DNA of 46,072 nucleotides from Bacteroidales bacterium UBA5762 (lineage in GTDB: Bacteria; Bacteroidota; Bacteroidia; Bacteroidales; TTA-H9), in the NCBI GenBank assembly GCA_002418865.1, contig DIEY01000045.1:1-46072 (forward strand). The letters run 5' to 3'. Positions 43,989 through 46,072 of the stretch are shown one piece after another. The translations under genes were made by a program, and so were the position numbers. Below the pieces are notes generated by a model. The model did no database searches and was not told the DNA's origin. It was given only the letters and a program-made list of their open reading frames with translations. Every line of letters starts with the position of its first letter. The stretch's first letter is position 1.

Positions 43989-44534
43989 ATGAATACACTC
44001 GAAGAAGAAAAGCGAGCCCTTAGAAAATTGATTAAAGAACAGAAGGAAAGACTGACGCCCTCGGAAATTCAGCAATACAGTAGATGTATCTTCACAAAAA
44101 TAGAAGGTTTGCCTGAGTTTTGTGAGGCCGACACAATTATGGCATATTGGGCTTTGCCCGACGAGGTGCAGACGCAGGATTTTATTCTTCATTGGTATCA
44201 GCATAAGCATATCGTTTTGCCTGTCGTAGATGGTTCTTATCTCAGGCTGAAAGAATTTACTGGAATAAACAATATGACGGTAAGCAACCATTTTGGGATT
44301 GAAGAACCCAATGCAGAAGATTTTGTACATCCCGAAAAAATTCAAATGGTCATAGTTCCCGGCATTGCTTTCGATAAACAAAATAATCGGCTTGGACGCG
44401 GGAAGGCCTATTACGACAGATTTCTAATGTCTATTCGAACTTTTAAGATTGGCGTTTGTTTTCCTTTTCAGTTATTGCCTCATATTCCAGCCGGACCCGA
44501 GGATATAAAAATGGATATCGTGATTACCTGCTAA
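43989..44534 (+). CDS. 5-formyltetrahydrofolate cyclo-ligase
   Basis: Protein of 181 residues that converts 5-formyl-THF to 5,10-methenyl-THF using ATP, returning a storage or inhibitory folate to use. Family signatures are the N-terminal KRALRKLIKEQ, the middle VIVPGIAFDKQNNRLGRG with the glycine-rich ATP site, and KAYYDRFL. It sits between sppA and mrp on the plus strand, close to folK on the opposite strand. The start ATG at 43989 gives the usual family length. Confidence 0.93.
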   Translation: MNTLEEEKRALRKLIKEQKERLTPSEIQQYSRCIFTKIEGLPEFCEADTIMAYWALPDEVQTQDFILHWYQHKHIVLPVVDGSYLRLKEFTGINNMTVSNHFGIEEPNAEDFVHPEKIQMVIVPGIAFDKQNNRLGRGKAYYDRFLMSIRTFKIGVCFPFQLLPHIPAGPEDIKMDIVITC

Positions 44535-44584
44535 ATTTTATACTGATCAATTTTTCGAAAGTGCCATATTAAAAGTATTACTTT

Positions 44585-45685
44585 ATGTATACTAAAGAAC
44601 AAATTCTTACTGCTTTACGCCATGTTATTGACCCCGATCTCAAAAAAGACGTGGTAACCCTTGGAATGGTTAATAACCTTCAGATTGAAGAAAATAAGGT
44701 GAAGTTTCAGTTAGTCTTAACCACTCCGGCTTGCCCATTAAAGGGAGAGTTTCAGAAAGATTGTGTAGAGGCGATTCATCAATTTGTCGATCCTATGTTG
44801 GAAGTTGAAGTAGAGATGAGTTCGAAGGTAACGAGTATGAGAAAAAAATCGGAAGAATCTTTAGCTGGAGTAAAAAATATCGTAGCCATTGCTTCAGGGA
44901 AAGGTGGAGTAGGGAAAAGCACCGTGGCAGCCAATTTGGCTGTGGCTCTGGCTCGTACAGGTGCAAGCACGGGTTTGCTCGATGCCGATATTTATGGGCC
45001 ATCTCAGGTTTTGATGTTTGGCTTGAATGAGGTGCGACCAAATGTTTCACGAATAAATGGACGCGATTTGATAGAACCCGTCGAAAAATACAACGTCAAA
45101 GTACTTTCCATTGGTTTTTTTGTCGATCCCGATAAGGCTTTAGTTTGGAGAGGGCCAATGGCTTCGGGAGCTTTGACTCAATTGTTTACCGATGCTCATT
45201 GGGGCGAGCTCGACTATCTAATCATTGATATGCCCCCAGGAACGGGTGATATCCATTTAACCCTCGTTCAACAACTATCCATAACGGGAGTAGCGGTGGT
45301 AACTACTCCCCAGGAAGTAGCTCTGGCCGATGCACGTAAGGCTCTCGATATGTACACTCAAGAAAAAATCAACGTTCCTATTCTGGGTATCATCGAAAAC
45401 ATGTCATATTTTACACCTGCTGAATTGCCTGATAATAAGTATTATATCTTTGGGAAAGAAGGCGGGCGAAGATTTTCAGAACAATATAAGGTACCCCTGT
45501 TAGGTGAAGTTCCCCTTGTTCAATCTATCTGCGAATCGGGCGATAAGGGAAATCCTATTGCTTTGGACGAGCAGTCACCCGAGGGAAAAGCCTTTGCACA
45601 GCTTGCGGCTAATATTGCAAGAGCCGTTGCTATTCGTAATGATCATCTTCCTCCTACACGCATAGTTGAAATATTTAATAAGTGA
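44585..45685 (+). CDS. mrp: Mrp/ApbC-type Fe-S carrier ATPase
   Basis: Protein of 366 residues. The N-terminal MIP18/DUF59 domain (about 1-80) has conserved C50 (TTPACPLKG). The P-loop NTPase domain follows with the deviant Walker A GKGGVGKST (105-113) and LIIDMPPGTGDIHLT. In characterised homologues the protein carries Fe-S clusters to target enzymes. The C-terminal CxxC that binds the bridging cluster in many homologues is absent: after ENMSYF the sequence runs TPAELPDNKYYIFG. Other Bacteroidota homologues, as I recall them, share this variant. It lies 50 bases after the cyclo-ligase gene. Confidence 0.92.
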   Translation: MYTKEQILTALRHVIDPDLKKDVVTLGMVNNLQIEENKVKFQLVLTTPACPLKGEFQKDCVEAIHQFVDPMLEVEVEMSSKVTSMRKKSEESLAGVKNIVAIASGKGGVGKSTVAANLAVALARTGASTGLLDADIYGPSQVLMFGLNEVRPNVSRINGRDLIEPVEKYNVKVLSIGFFVDPDKALVWRGPMASGALTQLFTDAHWGELDYLIIDMPPGTGDIHLTLVQQLSITGVAVVTTPQEVALADARKALDMYTQEKINVPILGIIENMSYFTPAELPDNKYYIFGKEGGRRFSEQYKVPLLGEVPLVQSICESGDKGNPIALDEQSPEGKAFAQLAANIARAVAIRNDHLPPTRIVEIFNK

Positions 45686-45729
45686 TGGCAATTGGTGGCT
45701 GGTTTTTGGGAGTACTACAATATAACATC

Positions 45730-45759
45730 TTGATATTCAATCTTTATTCTGTAATTTTG
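45730..45759 (+). promoter_or_regulatory. Consensus promoter before the transposase-like fragment
   Basis: TTG (45730-45732), 19 bases, TAATTTTG (45752-45759): a full match to the Bacteroidota promoter. The putative TTG start codon of the next frame lies two bases after the box. Confidence 0.5.
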
Positions 45760-45761
45760 GG

Positions 45762-46010
45762 TTGCAAAATTTTTATCAGGTTTATCAGAAAAGTAAAAAA
45801 AATCGGTCTGTAAGTCAACCTGTACAGGTAATACAGAAGATTCGAGGCAGATATAAAGTAGTTAAAACCATCGATTGCGCCACCACGCAGCACGAAATTG
45901 AAAGGCTTGAGCAATTGGCCAGGGAGATGATAGAGCGTTTGAGTGGGAATCAATTCAATCTTTTTGGTTACGAGAGTGACGATATTATTGAGCAAGCCTT
46001 TTCACAGTAA
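45762..46010 (+). CDS. Short frame resembling the N-terminus of an IS1634-type transposase
   Basis: Frame of 82 codons beginning with TTG; no ATG is available and a stop lies in frame upstream at 45723. The segment QPVQVIQKIRGRYKVVKTI, followed by a charged helix (HEIERLEQLAREMIERL) and NQFNLFGYESDD, resembles the N-terminal domain of IS1634/IS4-superfamily transposases, which have SVQVI-x-KxxGKYKVVKTIG-like starts. A full transposase would be several hundred residues, but a TAA stops this one and the 62 bases that follow do not obviously continue it. It is therefore either a remnant or a small protein of similar fold. The assignment is by memory of the family pattern only. Confidence 0.45.
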   Translation: MQNFYQVYQKSKKNRSVSQPVQVIQKIRGRYKVVKTIDCATTQHEIERLEQLAREMIERLSGNQFNLFGYESDDIIEQAFSQ

Positions 46011-46072
46011 GGCCCTGGTTATTTTTTCAGCGTAAGCCCTTTCGCGACTGTCGAAAAACCTGTGGTGAGCAA

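Noticed and set aside
46011..46072. Frames continuing after the stop at the right edge, and a GTGGTGAGC word like dispersed Bacteroidota repeats
   Set aside because: Too little sequence remains to decide between transposase continuation, a repeat element and ordinary spacer.

Overview
The window is AT-rich bacterial chromosome from a member of the Bacteroidota, most likely an environmental Bacteroidales-like lineage. Supporting signs are a gliding lipoprotein gene (gldH), secreted proteins of the type IX secretion (T9SS) kind, a two-subunit methylmalonyl-CoA mutase, a SUF operon ending in sufE and sufT, and repeated TAnnTTTG promoter boxes typical of the phylum. I saw no rRNA, tRNA or CRISPR array.

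Layout. 1-2193 (-): large secreted Asp-box repeat protein running off the left edge. 3044-8265 (-): operon holB - ricT - gldH - PBP1A, joining replication, an Fe-S PSP1-type regulator, gliding/T9SS and cell-wall synthesis. 8504-11986 (+): metal-handling group (HYC_CC_PP-like protein, TonB-dependent receptor, HMA-domain protein), closed by a perfect GC-rich hairpin facing a convergent Xaa-Pro aminopeptidase. 13680-14216 (-): exported glutathione peroxidase. 14802-17417 (+): a T9SS cargo gene cut in two by one in-frame TAA. 17487-18533 (+): rlmN.

18534-26038: a repeat-bearing intergenic stretch; then fakA - fakB - plsY-like, which together could turn free fatty acids into acyl-phosphate and pass the acyl group on; a convergent DnaJ/TerB protein; an M16 peptidase with an O-methyltransferase; and a superoxide dismutase with its own terminator. 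26258-34117 (+): SUF Fe-S cluster operon sufB-C-D-S-E-T, preceded by a leader with a small ORF and hairpin, then dxs.

34328-39927 (-): mutA and mutB separated by an AT-rich DUF4932-like gene that looks inserted. 39928-40862: decayed non-coding stretch with gene remnants. 40863-42056 (-): folK and a deoxynucleoside kinase. 42144-45685 (+): sppA, 5-formyl-THF cyclo-ligase and an Mrp/ApbC ATPase. The window ends in what looks like the N-terminal part of an IS1634-type transposase.

Most of the window is conserved housekeeping sequence. The points most worth a second look are the fakA-fakB-plsY-like cluster with divergent acyltransferase motifs, the gene inserted between the mutase subunits, the nonsense-split T9SS gene, the suf leader, and promoter boxes lying so close to start codons that the mRNAs may be leaderless. 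I did not see an obviously new defence or mobile system.
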